Shown: positions 1 to 7,544 of the stretch, piece by piece
Position numbering within the stretch: the stretch's first letter is position 1
Layout: the number at the start of each line of letters is the position of its first letter
NCBI GenBank assembly: GCA_037384065.1
Contig: JARROJ010000063.1
Location: 1-12,604, forward strand
Direction of reading: 5' to 3'
DNA length: 12,604 nt
Source of the DNA: JABDPF01 sp037384065
GTDB taxonomy: Bacteria > Pseudomonadota > Gammaproteobacteria > Xanthomonadales > SZUA-36
Notes under the pieces: model-generated
The model's input: only the letters and a program-made list of their open reading frames with translations
Told to the model about the DNA's origin: nothing
Database searches by the model: none
Program-made: the position numbers and the translations under genes

Positions 1-1
1 G

Positions 2-118
2 CTCCACTCACGGCTGGGTCGCGAAGCGCGTCTGCGCTACGGCGAACAGACGATGCCGCTCGCGCTGAAGGCAGGGGAATCGACCCGCTGGCGCCCGGCC
101 TGCACGCCGAAGCCCTGA
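2..118 (+). CDS. 3' end of an unidentified protein (partial, cut by window start)
   Basis: An open frame enters from the left edge and ends at TGA 116-118, giving 38 codons. Nearly every third codon position is G or C, as in the genes downstream, so this is probably a real coding tail. The last residues read roughly RYGEQTMPLALKAGESTRW followed by RPACTPKP. The pattern of a short beta-rich stretch followed by 'L..GES/P' vaguely recalls the C-terminal domain of GH65 sugar phosphorylases, which would fit a glucokinase next door, but that is weak inference from a short tail. The gap to the following kinase gene is 12 nt, so the two are probably co-transcribed. No function can be assigned from what is visible. 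Confidence 0.5.
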   Translation, partial: LHSRLGREARLRYGEQTMPLALKAGESTRWRPACTPKP

Positions 119-130
119 CTCCGGGGTATC

Positions 131-907
131 ATGGGAACCATGAGCGAATCTTACGTGCTGGGTATCGACGTCGGCGGCAGCGGCATCAAGGGCGCGCTGG
201 TGGATCTCGCCAGCGGTAAACTCGTCACGAAGCGCAAGCGGTTCCGGACGCCGGCCTCGTTCGGCCTCGACGCCGTGGCCGCCACGATCGCCCGGCTGGT
301 GCAGTTCTTCGACTACTCGGGGCCGGTCGGGGTCGGCTTTCCGGCCGCCATGGCCGGCGGCGTCGTGCTGACCCCGCCCACCGCCCACCATTTTCCCGAC
401 TGGGTCGGCGAGGCCCTGGATAGCCGGCTTGCCGCCGCCACCGGACGCCCGGTCGTGGTGCTCAACGACGCGGACGCCGCCGGGCTGGCGGAAGTGCGCT
501 TCGGCGCGGGCCAGGGTGTGGGCGGGGTCGTGGTCACGGTCACGCTCGGCACCGGCGTCGGCGGTGGCCTGTTCATGGACGGCCGCCTGGTGCCCAATCT
601 CGAGGTCGGCAAGCTTTACCTGCCCGGCCACGACACGGTGGTCGAGCAGTACGTCGCCAGTCGCATCCGCGACGAGGAAGAGCTCGGCTGGGCGGACTAC
701 GCGGCGCGCGTGACCGAATTCCTGCGCCACGTCGAACACCTGTTCTCGCCCGCGATGATCGTCATCGGCGGCGGCATCAGCACAAAGCACCGGAAATTCC
801 TGCAGCCCGAAATGCTGGAGCGGACCCGGGTCGTTCCGGCCCGTCTGCGCAACGAAGCCGGGATCGTCGGCGCCGCCTGCCTGGCCGCCGAGCAAAGCGA
901 CCGCTGA
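131..907 (+). CDS. ppgK: Polyphosphate glucokinase (ROK family)
   Basis: This 258-residue cytosolic sugar kinase is predicted to phosphorylate glucose to glucose-6-phosphate with polyphosphate and/or ATP, feeding free glucose into glycolysis. Phosphate-1 motif DVGGSGIKG lies at residues 13-21, the catalytic Asp is D113 in LNDADAAG, the phosphate-2 motif LGTGVGG is at 139-145, and the adenosine-site glycines GGGIS are at 213-217. The C-terminal stretch RVVPARLRNEAGIVGAA (about 233-249) and the ~260-residue length match polyphosphate glucokinases rather than longer ROK repressors. The motif normally written E-x-G-H reads EVGK at 158-161, so the usual sugar-contacting His is Lys. A second start at 140 (fourth codon, MSESYVLG) is equally plausible and closer to the usual N-terminus. 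It follows the upstream partial gene by 12 nt. The family call is secure; the phosphoryl donor cannot be read from sequence. Confidence 0.85.
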   Translation: MGTMSESYVLGIDVGGSGIKGALVDLASGKLVTKRKRFRTPASFGLDAVAATIARLVQFFDYSGPVGVGFPAAMAGGVVLTPPTAHHFPDWVGEALDSRLAAATGRPVVVLNDADAAGLAEVRFGAGQGVGGVVVTVTLGTGVGGGLFMDGRLVPNLEVGKLYLPGHDTVVEQYVASRIRDEEELGWADYAARVTEFLRHVEHLFSPAMIVIGGGISTKHRKFLQPEMLERTRVVPARLRNEAGIVGAACLAAEQSDR

Positions 908-1066
908 TTCCCCGGATCACGACCGCGAACCGGTACGCGCCGGGCCCGCGCCAGCCGGCTCCGGGTTCTCCCCCCCAACTGGACATTGCCTGGCAAAACG
1001 CGCAGGATATCGGCGCTCGCGGCGCGGGCCGCTTATTTCACCCTTCAATCCTGAGTACCCGGGCGT

Positions 1067-1984
1067 ATGGAATTCGAGTCTTACGGACAGTTTTGGAACC
1101 ACCAGGCGACGACGCCGGAATCGGCGCTGGCCGCGGTGGACGGCAGCGCCAGCGAAGAGGTGGTCCAGACCACCGGCCGCTACACGGCGCACCAGGTCGC
1201 AACCGCGCTCGACCTGGACGCGAGCGACCGCATGCTCGAACTCGGCTGCGGCGTCGGACGAATCGGCCGGGAACTGGCGCCCCGGTGCCGCCACTGGACC
1301 GGTGTCGATATTTCATCGAAGATGATCACCCACGCCCGGGAGCGCATGGCGCAGCTCGACAACACCGACTTCCACGAACTCAGTCGCTCCAGTCTCGAAG
1401 CGCTGGAAGACGACAGCATCAGCAAGGCCTACTCGGTGGCCGTTCTGTGCCACATGGACAAGGAAGACCTATTCCTGTACCTGAAAGACCTGTGGCGGGT
1501 GGTGCGGCCCAAGGGCCTGATCTACGTCGAGACCTGGAACCTGGCCCACCCCATCGGCTGGAAGCGCTGGGAGTACGAGGTCAACAACTGGAACCGCTCG
1601 GACCAGACGCAGCGCAAGGACGTCGCGCGCAACCAGTTCTGCACGCCGGACGAGTTCCAGCTGTACATCCGGCAGGCCGGGTTCACCCCGCTCGCCTGCT
1701 ACGCGGATTCGCCCTGGATACAGGTCATCGCCGGCCATTCGCTCGACGAGGAGGAAATCGCCGAACACCGCGCTCGCCTCGAGGCGCACGCCGGGGAAAT
1801 CGCCTACTCGCCCCTGTTCGGCCGGCTGTTCGAACTCACGGTCGACGTGATCTTCGGCGTCATTCACCCGCGCGAGGTGATCGCCTTTCTCGACGAGCGT
1901 GAGGACCAGCCCGAGGCCGCGCTGTTCCGGCCGTTCATCGAGACGCTGTGGCGCTCGAAACCCGAAATCTGGGGTGAGCGCTAG
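1067..1984 (+). CDS. Class I SAM-dependent methyltransferase
   Basis: This 305-residue soluble protein has a Rossmann-like methyltransferase domain covering about residues 35-165. SAM-binding motif I is LELGCGVGRIG at 57-67, the acidic residue of motif II is D81 in GVDIS, and the later strand with 'LWRVVRPKGLIYVET' (about 142-156) matches the post-motif region of Methyltransf_11/25 proteins. The remaining ~140 residues are helical and rich in acidic and aromatic residues; I do not recognise them, and the substrate is unknown. The start is well fixed because an in-frame TGA lies at 1052-1054, just upstream of the only ATG; the ribosome binding site is weak. The 159 bp separating it from ppgK suggest its own promoter, though no convincing one is visible. 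Its stop overlaps the stop of the convergent neighbour. Confidence 0.85.
   Translation: MEFESYGQFWNHQATTPESALAAVDGSASEEVVQTTGRYTAHQVATALDLDASDRMLELGCGVGRIGRELAPRCRHWTGVDISSKMITHARERMAQLDNTDFHELSRSSLEALEDDSISKAYSVAVLCHMDKEDLFLYLKDLWRVVRPKGLIYVETWNLAHPIGWKRWEYEVNNWNRSDQTQRKDVARNQFCTPDEFQLYIRQAGFTPLACYADSPWIQVIAGHSLDEEEIAEHRARLEAHAGEIAYSPLFGRLFELTVDVIFGVIHPREVIAFLDEREDQPEAALFRPFIETLWRSKPEIWGER
1981..1984. other. Shared CTAG stop palindrome of two convergent genes
   Basis: The palindrome CTAG at 1981-1984 supplies the TAG stop of both methyltransferase genes: 1982-1984 on the plus strand and the complement of 1981-1983 on the minus strand. There is no intergenic space and no visible terminator, so transcripts from the two sides should overlap at their 3' ends. 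Confidence 0.95.
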
Positions 1985-3216
1985 CCCTTACGGTTCCAGC
2001 ACGACAGGTAAAGCTCGGCGGTGGCGAGATCCAGCATGCTGTAGGACTGCAGCTCGGCGCTGTATTCGATGATGTCGCTGCTGCGCAGCGCGACCCGCCA
2101 CGGCTCGAATCCCAGGTTCCGCAACTCGCGCTCGAAATCCGCCACCCGGATCGGGTTCAACTCCGTGTACCACTGCCAGTACTGTGCCGGCTCCGCGTCG
2201 TGGCCGGCGCGGTCGATCAGCTCGGGGCGCGTGTTGAGCACGGCGTCGCGCAGTTCCGCCTCCGGCAGCTTGAGGTGGATGAAGGGGTCGTCGAAGAATT
2301 CGCCCAGGTGGTTACCGAGGGCGCCGTAAAACAGCCCGGGGTGGACGAAGAACAGGCCGTCGTTTTTCAGGACGCGCCGGATTTCGCGCAGCGTGCCGGC
2401 ATATCCGCCGGCGATATGCTCCAGCGAGCCCCAGGAAACGACCACGTCGAAATAATCGTCCGGGTACGGGATCCGGTTGCCGTCCTCGCTGGCGAAACGA
2501 AGCCGCGGGTCTTCGAGCACGTCCCGGGGCAGGTGATTGTCCGTGACGATCTTGCCGAGGCGGTCGAATCCGCTGAACGGGTCGATGCCCACCATCTCCT
2601 CGGGCTGGTACCGCAGGAATATGCCGAGGTCGGTAATCCCGTCGCCGCAACCCACGTCGAGGATCCGGCCCCGGAGCAGGGGGTTGCCGTCCAGCAGGTA
2701 GTCGGTCACCACCAGCGCGGCGTGATCGAAATGCCGAAAAAACCAGTTTTCGTGGCCCCGGTTCCAGGCCAGGTCCTCGACCGCGACGGTTCCGGCGGCG
2801 GATTCGAGCGACCAGGCCGGGCTCGCCAGGCCCTGCGCGGTGCGCGGCGCATCGTTGGTGAACGCGACCCGGTCCTGCGCGATCGTTTGCCGCGCACCGG
2901 CCGATTTGGCCGTGACGGTCATGCTCAGCACATAGCGACCGACCGGCAGGTCGACGGCGTGCAGATGGCAGCCGATGCGGTAACGGCCCCGCGGCAGCCA
3001 CGCGGGCGAGATGCCCGCCGCGCTCAGGTCGCAGGCGTGAACGACGGCGCCGTCCGCCTCCGCCAGAAGCTCGATGCGGGCGTCCGGCTCGAAAACGATG
3101 GCCGCCGACTGTTCGAGGTCCACGGTAACCCGGGGCGGCTCGGCGCCGGTGAATTTGAGGTCGATGAGTCGCGTCACCGCGCCATGATACCCAGTCCGGT
3201 CAAGGACATCACCCAT
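1981..3216 (-). CDS. Methyltransferase with N-terminal Wzt-like beta-sandwich domain
   Basis: This 411-residue protein has two parts. Residues about 13-125 are beta-rich with the pattern 'LPRGRYRIGCHLHAVDLPVGRYVLSMTV' split across 74-101, resembling the C-terminal carbohydrate-binding domain of Wzt-type O-antigen ABC transporters; this likeness is by eye only. Residues about 160-300 are a SAM-dependent methyltransferase: motif I ILDVGCGDG at 185-193, motif II acidic residue D212 in GIDPF, a 'YFDVVVSWGSLEHI' stretch at 255-268 and 'EIRRVLKNDGLFFV' at 278-291, typical of Methyltransf_11. The tail is Trp/Tyr-rich. A sugar or glycan substrate is suggested by the N-terminal domain but not shown. 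The gene begins 14 nt after the GTPase stop, so it is probably the second gene of that operon. A G-rich stretch (about 3222-3227, read on the minus strand) may serve as ribosome binding site. Confidence 0.82.
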   Translation of the reverse strand: MGDVLDRTGYHGAVTRLIDLKFTGAEPPRVTVDLEQSAAIVFEPDARIELLAEADGAVVHACDLSAAGISPAWLPRGRYRIGCHLHAVDLPVGRYVLSMTVTAKSAGARQTIAQDRVAFTNDAPRTAQGLASPAWSLESAAGTVAVEDLAWNRGHENWFFRHFDHAALVVTDYLLDGNPLLRGRILDVGCGDGITDLGIFLRYQPEEMVGIDPFSGFDRLGKIVTDNHLPRDVLEDPRLRFASEDGNRIPYPDDYFDVVVSWGSLEHIAGGYAGTLREIRRVLKNDGLFFVHPGLFYGALGNHLGEFFDDPFIHLKLPEAELRDAVLNTRPELIDRAGHDAEPAQYWQWYTELNPIRVADFERELRNLGFEPWRVALRSSDIIEYSAELQSYSMLDLATAELYLSCWNRKG

Positions 3217-3230
3217 CGCAAAGCCCCCGC

Positions 3231-4250
3231 TCAGCGGTGCAGTTCGACCACGTCGCCGTCCGCGACGGGGTGGTCCGGACCGACCTGCTGGCCATCGAAG
3301 ACGTTCCGCCCCCAGATGCGGGCGAACTTGAACTCACGGGCGATGTCCTCGTGCACCCGCCGCGCGACGTCGATGACGGTATCGCCGCGGAACACCGTGA
3401 ACGGCCGGTCGTGGTCCACCGGCTTGCCCGGCGACTTGGTGTAGACCCGCACGACTTCGAGCGCGCGGAACAGGAAGTCTCCGAGTTTCTCCAGCCCTTC
3501 ACCGGTTTCGGCCGAGACGGACAGCGCCGGGAAACGCAGGCCGAGCAACTCCTCCAGCACCTGCACTTCCTCGGGGTCCGGGTCGAGGTCAGACTTGTTG
3601 GCGAGCAGCAGGGTCGGCAGTTCGAGGCGGAACGGGTCGTCGCGCAGCGCCGTCGCGTCGGCCGCGCGGGACAGGCCGGGCCAGTCCGCGCTCAGGAACA
3701 CCTTGCGCTCGGCCAGGCGCGCCATCAGGGCGGGGATCTGGTCCACGCACTCGGGCGCGTTGACGTCGATTACCAGCAGGGCGGCGTCGGCCGGTTGCAG
3801 GGCGGCAGCCAGCCACGGCTCCATGAAGTCGTCGCTGACCGGCGGCAGGTCGACGAGCTGGAAATGGATGTCGGCGTGCGGAAACATGCCCGGCACCGGC
3901 AACCGGGTCGTGAACGGCCAGGGCCCGACCTCCGTCCGGGAGCCCGTCAGGCGGGCGTGCACACTGGATTTGCCGGAATTGGGCGGACCCAGGAGCGCAA
4001 GCTGGGCGGCGCCGTCCGGGCGCACGACGTGCGACGGCCCGCTCCGCCTGCCGCCCTTTTTCGGCGCGCTCAGCTCTTCGGTCAACTGCTTGATGCGGCT
4101 CTTGATGTCCGCCTGGAGGTGTTCGGTTCCCTTGTGCCTGGGAATGGTGCGCATCATCTCGCGCAGGCATTCCAGCCGCTCGCGGGGTTCGCGCGCCTTG
4201 CGGAACGCCTCCTCGGCCTTCTTGTACTCCGCTGTGACGTTGGTCGGCAT
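3231..4250 (-). CDS. DRG/Obg-like GTPase with C-terminal TGS domain
   Basis: This 339-residue protein is a TRAFAC-class GTPase. Residues 1-60 form a charged helical segment (EYKKAEEAFRKA..., then IPRHKGTEHLQADIKSRI) closely resembling the N-terminus of archaeal/eukaryotic DRG proteins. The G domain follows: G1 GPPNSGKSS 88-96, G2 Thr in WPFTT 111-115, G3 as DLPP 134-137 instead of DxxG, G4 NKSD 218-221 and G5 SAETG 246-250. Residues about 276-338 (from KPVDHDRPFTVFRGDTVID to DGDVVELHR) form a TGS domain, a module linked to RNA or ribosome contact. The glycine-rich Obg domain is absent. Family knowledge suggests a role around the ribosome or translation; the precise role of the bacterial members is unclear to me. 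TGGAG lies 4 nt upstream of the ATG as ribosome binding site. It heads an operon with the methyltransferase at 1981-3216 and is divergent from the ABC transporter operon. Confidence 0.85.
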   Translation of the reverse strand: MPTNVTAEYKKAEEAFRKAREPRERLECLREMMRTIPRHKGTEHLQADIKSRIKQLTEELSAPKKGGRRSGPSHVVRPDGAAQLALLGPPNSGKSSVHARLTGSRTEVGPWPFTTRLPVPGMFPHADIHFQLVDLPPVSDDFMEPWLAAALQPADAALLVIDVNAPECVDQIPALMARLAERKVFLSADWPGLSRAADATALRDDPFRLELPTLLLANKSDLDPDPEEVQVLEELLGLRFPALSVSAETGEGLEKLGDFLFRALEVVRVYTKSPGKPVDHDRPFTVFRGDTVIDVARRVHEDIAREFKFARIWGRNVFDGQQVGPDHPVADGDVVELHR

Positions 4251-4349
4251 ACGGCTCCAGTTTACGGCAGGGCGTGCGGCGAATCAGCCCGCTCAAAACC
4301 GGCCCGCGCGCTGACTGTGCCGGCCGTACGTGCGAAGATGTGGCGCGTC
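4251..4349. promoter_or_regulatory. Divergent promoter region between GTPase and ABC transporter operons
   Basis: These 99 bp separate two divergent start codons, so promoters for both operons should lie here or just inside the genes. On the minus strand a TAAACT box lies just upstream of the GTPase ribosome binding site, but it is so close to the ATG that it would give an almost leaderless transcript, and no matching -35 box stands out. I could not assign a convincing pair of boxes for the plus-strand operon. Confidence 0.45.
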
Positions 4350-5063
4350 ATGACCGATTCCCCTTTCGCATCCGACCGTCCCCGGCGCGCCGGCCCGGCC
4401 CTCGAGCTGGAGCGGGTCGCCAAGTCGTTCCATGACGGCGAGAGCGAGCTGCAGGTGCTGCGCGGCGTCGACGTCGCGCTCGAGCCCGGCGACAGCCTGG
4501 CGCTGCTGGGCGCCAGCGGCAACGGCAAGAGCACGCTGCTGCAGATCGCGGCCGGCCTGGAGGCGCCCGACAGCGGCGAGGTGCGCGTGCTGGGCCAGGC
4601 CCTGTCCGGGATGAGCGAACGGGCGCTCGCGCTGCTGCGGCGCCGCCACCTCGGCTTCGTGTTCCAGCAGTTCAACCTGCTGCCGGGCCTGAACGTGCGC
4701 GACAACCTGCTGTTCCAGCGCCGCCTGAACGGCCTGCCCGACCACGACGACTGGCTCGCGGAAGTGATCGCCGTGCTCGACCTGGCGCCCCTGCTGACCC
4801 GGCCGGTGGAGGTCCTGTCCGGCGGCCAGCAGCAGCGCGTGGCGATCGCGCGCGCCCTGGCCCACCGTCCGCAACTGGTGTTCGCCGACGAACCCACCGG
4901 CAACCTGCACGACTCGCTCAGCCGGCAGGTCATGACGCTGCTGACCCGTATCGTGGAAGAATCCGGCTGCAGCCTGCTGCTGGTCACCCACAACCGCGAA
5001 ATGGCCGCGTTCGCGAAGCGCCGCCTGCTGCTCGAGGAAGGGCACCTGCACGCCCTGCCCTGA
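4350..5063 (+). CDS. ABC transporter ATP-binding protein (LolD/MacB/AttE-type)
   Basis: This 237-residue cytoplasmic ATPase energises the permease encoded next. All nucleotide-binding motifs are intact: Walker A GASGNGKST 54-62, Q-loop VFQQFNLLP 104-112, signature LSGGQQQRVAIARAL 156-170, Walker B LVFADEPTGNL 176-186 and H-loop His 214 in VTHNRE. The 'FNLLPGLNVRDNL' and 'ADEPTGNL' wording is typical of the LolD/MacB/FtsE/YbbA group, which works with FtsX-fold permeases in mechanotransmission or lipoprotein/peptide extraction rather than classical import. The frame is open far upstream, but that region is antisense to the GTPase gene. I chose ATG 4350 (MTDSPFASD) because homology starts shortly after; ATG 4338 is an in-frame alternative. 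Neither has a strong ribosome binding site. The permease starts 9 nt after the stop. Confidence 0.9.
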   Translation: MTDSPFASDRPRRAGPALELERVAKSFHDGESELQVLRGVDVALEPGDSLALLGASGNGKSTLLQIAAGLEAPDSGEVRVLGQALSGMSERALALLRRRHLGFVFQQFNLLPGLNVRDNLLFQRRLNGLPDHDDWLAEVIAVLDLAPLLTRPVEVLSGGQQQRVAIARALAHRPQLVFADEPTGNLHDSLSRQVMTLLTRIVEESGCSLLLVTHNREMAAFAKRRLLLEEGHLHALP

Positions 5064-5072
5064 TTGCGCCGC

Positions 5073-7544
5073 ATGATTCTTCGCAGCCTGCTCGCCCACT
5101 ACCGTCGCCACCCGCTGCAGGCGCTGTTCCTGCTTACCGGCATCGTCGTGGCCAACGTCCTGCTGGTCGGCACCCTGCTGATCAATGCCCAGGCGCGGGC
5201 CAGCTACGGCCAGGGCGAACGCCTTCTGAACGCCGGCCCGGTAGCCTGGATCCAGCATCGGACCGAGGGCCGGTCGATGGACGAGCGCGACTACATCCGG
5301 CTGCGTCGCCAGGGCTTCGACCGGATCGCGCCGGTTCTCACCCGTACGGTGCGTGCGGCCGACGGCGAACCGCTGGAGATCCTGGGCATCGACGCCTTCG
5401 CCTTCACCGGCGCCGCCGGTGACTCGGAGGCGATCGGAGAAGACGGTTTCGGGGCCTTTCCGTTCCCGCCCTATCGGCTGTGGGTTGCGCCCGGCCGGCT
5501 GCGGCAGCTGGGTTACGCCGCGGGCGATCGGATCCCGCTGGACACCGGCGCAACCCTGCCGCCGGTGCAGGCCGTGCCGGGGCAACAGCTGGGGCACCGC
5601 CTGTTGCTCGACATCGGCGCCCTGCAGGCCCTGACCGACAGCGCGGGCGAACTGTCCTACGTCGCGGTGTTCGCGGCGCCGCCCGAACGCATCGAGGCGC
5701 TGCGCGCGGCGCTGCCCGAACACCTGGCCTGGCGGGACCGGCTCGATGCGCCCGATCCCGCCGAGATGGCGCAGAGTTTTCACCTCAACCTGGCGGCCAT
5801 GGGCCTGCTGACCTTCGTCGTCGGCATTTTCCTGACCTACAACGCGCTGACGTTCAGCTTCACCGACCGGGGCGAGTTGTTCCGGCGCCTGCGCCTCGCC
5901 GGGGTCAGTCGCGGCGAACTGCGGCGCGGCCTGCTGCTCGAACTGGGGGCGTTCCTGGCCGTCGGCAGCCTGGTCGGCTACTGGCTCGGCGCCTTGCTGG
6001 CCGCCCGACTCCTGCCGGGCGTCGGGCGCACGCTCGCGCAACTCTACGACGTCTACATCGATTACCCCGACACCCTGTTGCCGGATACGTCCTGGCTGCT
6101 GCCGCTCGCGATGACCACGATCGCGGCGTTGATGTGCATCGCCTTTCCGCTGCGCGCCGCACTGGACACGCCCCTGCTGCACCGCGGCGAGCGTCGCTGG
6201 CAGCAACGGCGCATGACGCTGCGCGACCGTCGCATGGCGCTGGGCGGCTGCGCGCTGCTGGTCGTGGCCGCGCTCGCCGGCAGCCTCGCCACGACGCTGC
6301 CGCTGGCCCTGGCCGGCATGGCCAGCCTGTTGCTCGGCGCCGCCCTGCTGCTGCCGTTGCCCCTGCGCGCCCTGCTGAGGGCGCTCGCCGCGCTGGTGCC
6401 GCCGCAGCGGGCGCGTGCGGCCTGGCTCATCGCCGACAGCCGCTGGCTGCTGGGACCCGCCTCGCTGGCGCTGATGGCGATGACGCTCGCGCTGGTGGCC
6501 AACAGCGGCCTGAATACGATGATCAGCAGTTTCCGCCAGGCGACCGACGCCTGGCTGGAACAACGCCTCGCGGCCCAGCTGTACGTCACGGCGCGCGTCG
6601 ATGCCGGCGCGGTGCAGGCCTGGCTGGCCGCGCGGCAACCCGGCGCGCGGGTCGTGCAGCGGTTTCGGCGCGATCTGCGGGCAGCGGGCCCGGCGGGCCG
6701 TGGCGTGCCGCTGGAGGTCGTCAGCCTGCAGGCCGGTGAGCGGTTTCTGGACAGCGTCGACCTGATTCGCGCCGAGCCCGATGCGCGCGCGGACTTCGCC
6801 GCCGGCGACGGCCTGTTCATCAGCGAGCGCGCCTGGCGACTGGATGGCTGGACGCCGGGCGACCGGGTGGCGCTGTGCGCCGGCAGGCCGTCCGTGCCGC
6901 TGCTCGGCGTCTACCACGATTACGGCAACCCGCGGTCGCAGTGGATGGCGTCCGAGGCGCTGTACCGGGCCTGCTGGCCGGATGACCGGCCCGCGGGCCT
7001 GGCCGTCGTCGGCCCCGCGGCTGCGCCATGGGGCCCGTTGCGCAGCGCGTTGATCGCCGCGTTCGCCCTGGACGAAGGCGCCGTGATCGATCAGCAGGAA
7101 CTCAAGCAGATCGGCCTGGCGGTGTTCGACCGGACCTTCACCGTGACCCAGGCGCTCAACGCCCTGACCCTGCTGGTCGCCGGAATCGGCATGTTCTGCG
7201 CGATCAGCGCGATCCACCACCACCGCGTCGGCTACCAGGCGCTGCTGGCGAGCCTGGGCGTCTCGCGGCGCGAGCGGGGCGCCCTGCTGATCGCGCAGTG
7301 GGGCTTGCTGGGGCTGCTGTGCATGGCCGTCGTGTGGCCGTTCGGCGCCGTGCTCGCGGCGTACCTGGCCGGCATCGTGACACCGGTTGCGTTCGGCTGG
7401 AGTTTTCCACTGGTGTTCGCGTGGGGGCATTACCTCGAACTGGCCGCCACTGCATCAGGCGCGCTGGTGCTGGCGGTGCTGCTGCCGTCGATCCGTCTGC
7501 TTCGGGCCTCGCCTGCCGCACTGTTGCGGGAGCAGGCGACGTGA
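5073..7544 (+). CDS. FtsX-type ABC transporter permease (fused, ~10 TM)
   Basis: This 823-residue inner-membrane protein partners the ATPase encoded just upstream. One helix near the N-terminus (around LFLLTGIVVANVLLVGTLL) is followed by a ~200-residue extracytoplasmic domain, then three helices ending near LLPLAMTTIAALMCIAF. Two to three central helices follow (GGCALLVVAALAGSLATT and on), then a second large periplasmic segment, and three last helices starting at NALTLLVAGIGMFCAI. That is two FtsX-like units in one chain, as in YbbP, corresponding to two separate permeases (AttF and AttG) in att-type operons. ATG 5073 follows the ATPase stop by 9 nt; a TTG directly after that stop (5064) is an in-frame alternative. 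The gene end overlaps the lipoprotein start by 4 nt, indicating translational coupling. The substrate is unknown. Confidence 0.87.
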   Translation: MILRSLLAHYRRHPLQALFLLTGIVVANVLLVGTLLINAQARASYGQGERLLNAGPVAWIQHRTEGRSMDERDYIRLRRQGFDRIAPVLTRTVRAADGEPLEILGIDAFAFTGAAGDSEAIGEDGFGAFPFPPYRLWVAPGRLRQLGYAAGDRIPLDTGATLPPVQAVPGQQLGHRLLLDIGALQALTDSAGELSYVAVFAAPPERIEALRAALPEHLAWRDRLDAPDPAEMAQSFHLNLAAMGLLTFVVGIFLTYNALTFSFTDRGELFRRLRLAGVSRGELRRGLLLELGAFLAVGSLVGYWLGALLAARLLPGVGRTLAQLYDVYIDYPDTLLPDTSWLLPLAMTTIAALMCIAFPLRAALDTPLLHRGERRWQQRRMTLRDRRMALGGCALLVVAALAGSLATTLPLALAGMASLLLGAALLLPLPLRALLRALAALVPPQRARAAWLIADSRWLLGPASLALMAMTLALVANSGLNTMISSFRQATDAWLEQRLAAQLYVTARVDAGAVQAWLAARQPGARVVQRFRRDLRAAGPAGRGVPLEVVSLQAGERFLDSVDLIRAEPDARADFAAGDGLFISERAWRLDGWTPGDRVALCAGRPSVPLLGVYHDYGNPRSQWMASEALYRACWPDDRPAGLAVVGPAAAPWGPLRSALIAAFALDEGAVIDQQELKQIGLAVFDRTFTVTQALNALTLLVAGIGMFCAISAIHHHRVGYQALLASLGVSRRERGALLIAQWGLLGLLCMAVVWPFGAVLAAYLAGIVTPVAFGWSFPLVFAWGHYLELAATASGALVLAVLLPSIRLLRASPAALLREQAT

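Noticed and set aside
2200..3444. A 414-codon plus-strand frame opposite the second methyltransferase
   Set aside because: It is the mirror of a gene with intact methyltransferase motifs, and its own translation shows no domain.
3237..4349. Upstream in-frame extension of the ABC ATPase to 608 codons
   Set aside because: The extension is antisense to the GTPase gene and has no recognisable domain; ABC family homology starts shortly after 4350.
4293..7430. A 1045-codon stop-free frame on the minus strand opposite the ABC transporter genes
   Set aside because: The translation is low-complexity, rich in Gln, Arg, Ala and His with no domain character, and it mirrors the intact ATPase and permease. 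Long antisense frames are expected at this GC content.
7028..7540. Upstream in-frame extension of the lipoprotein to 545 codons
   Set aside because: It overlaps the permease in another frame, and starting there would bury the clear lipoprotein signal peptide that begins at GTG 7541.
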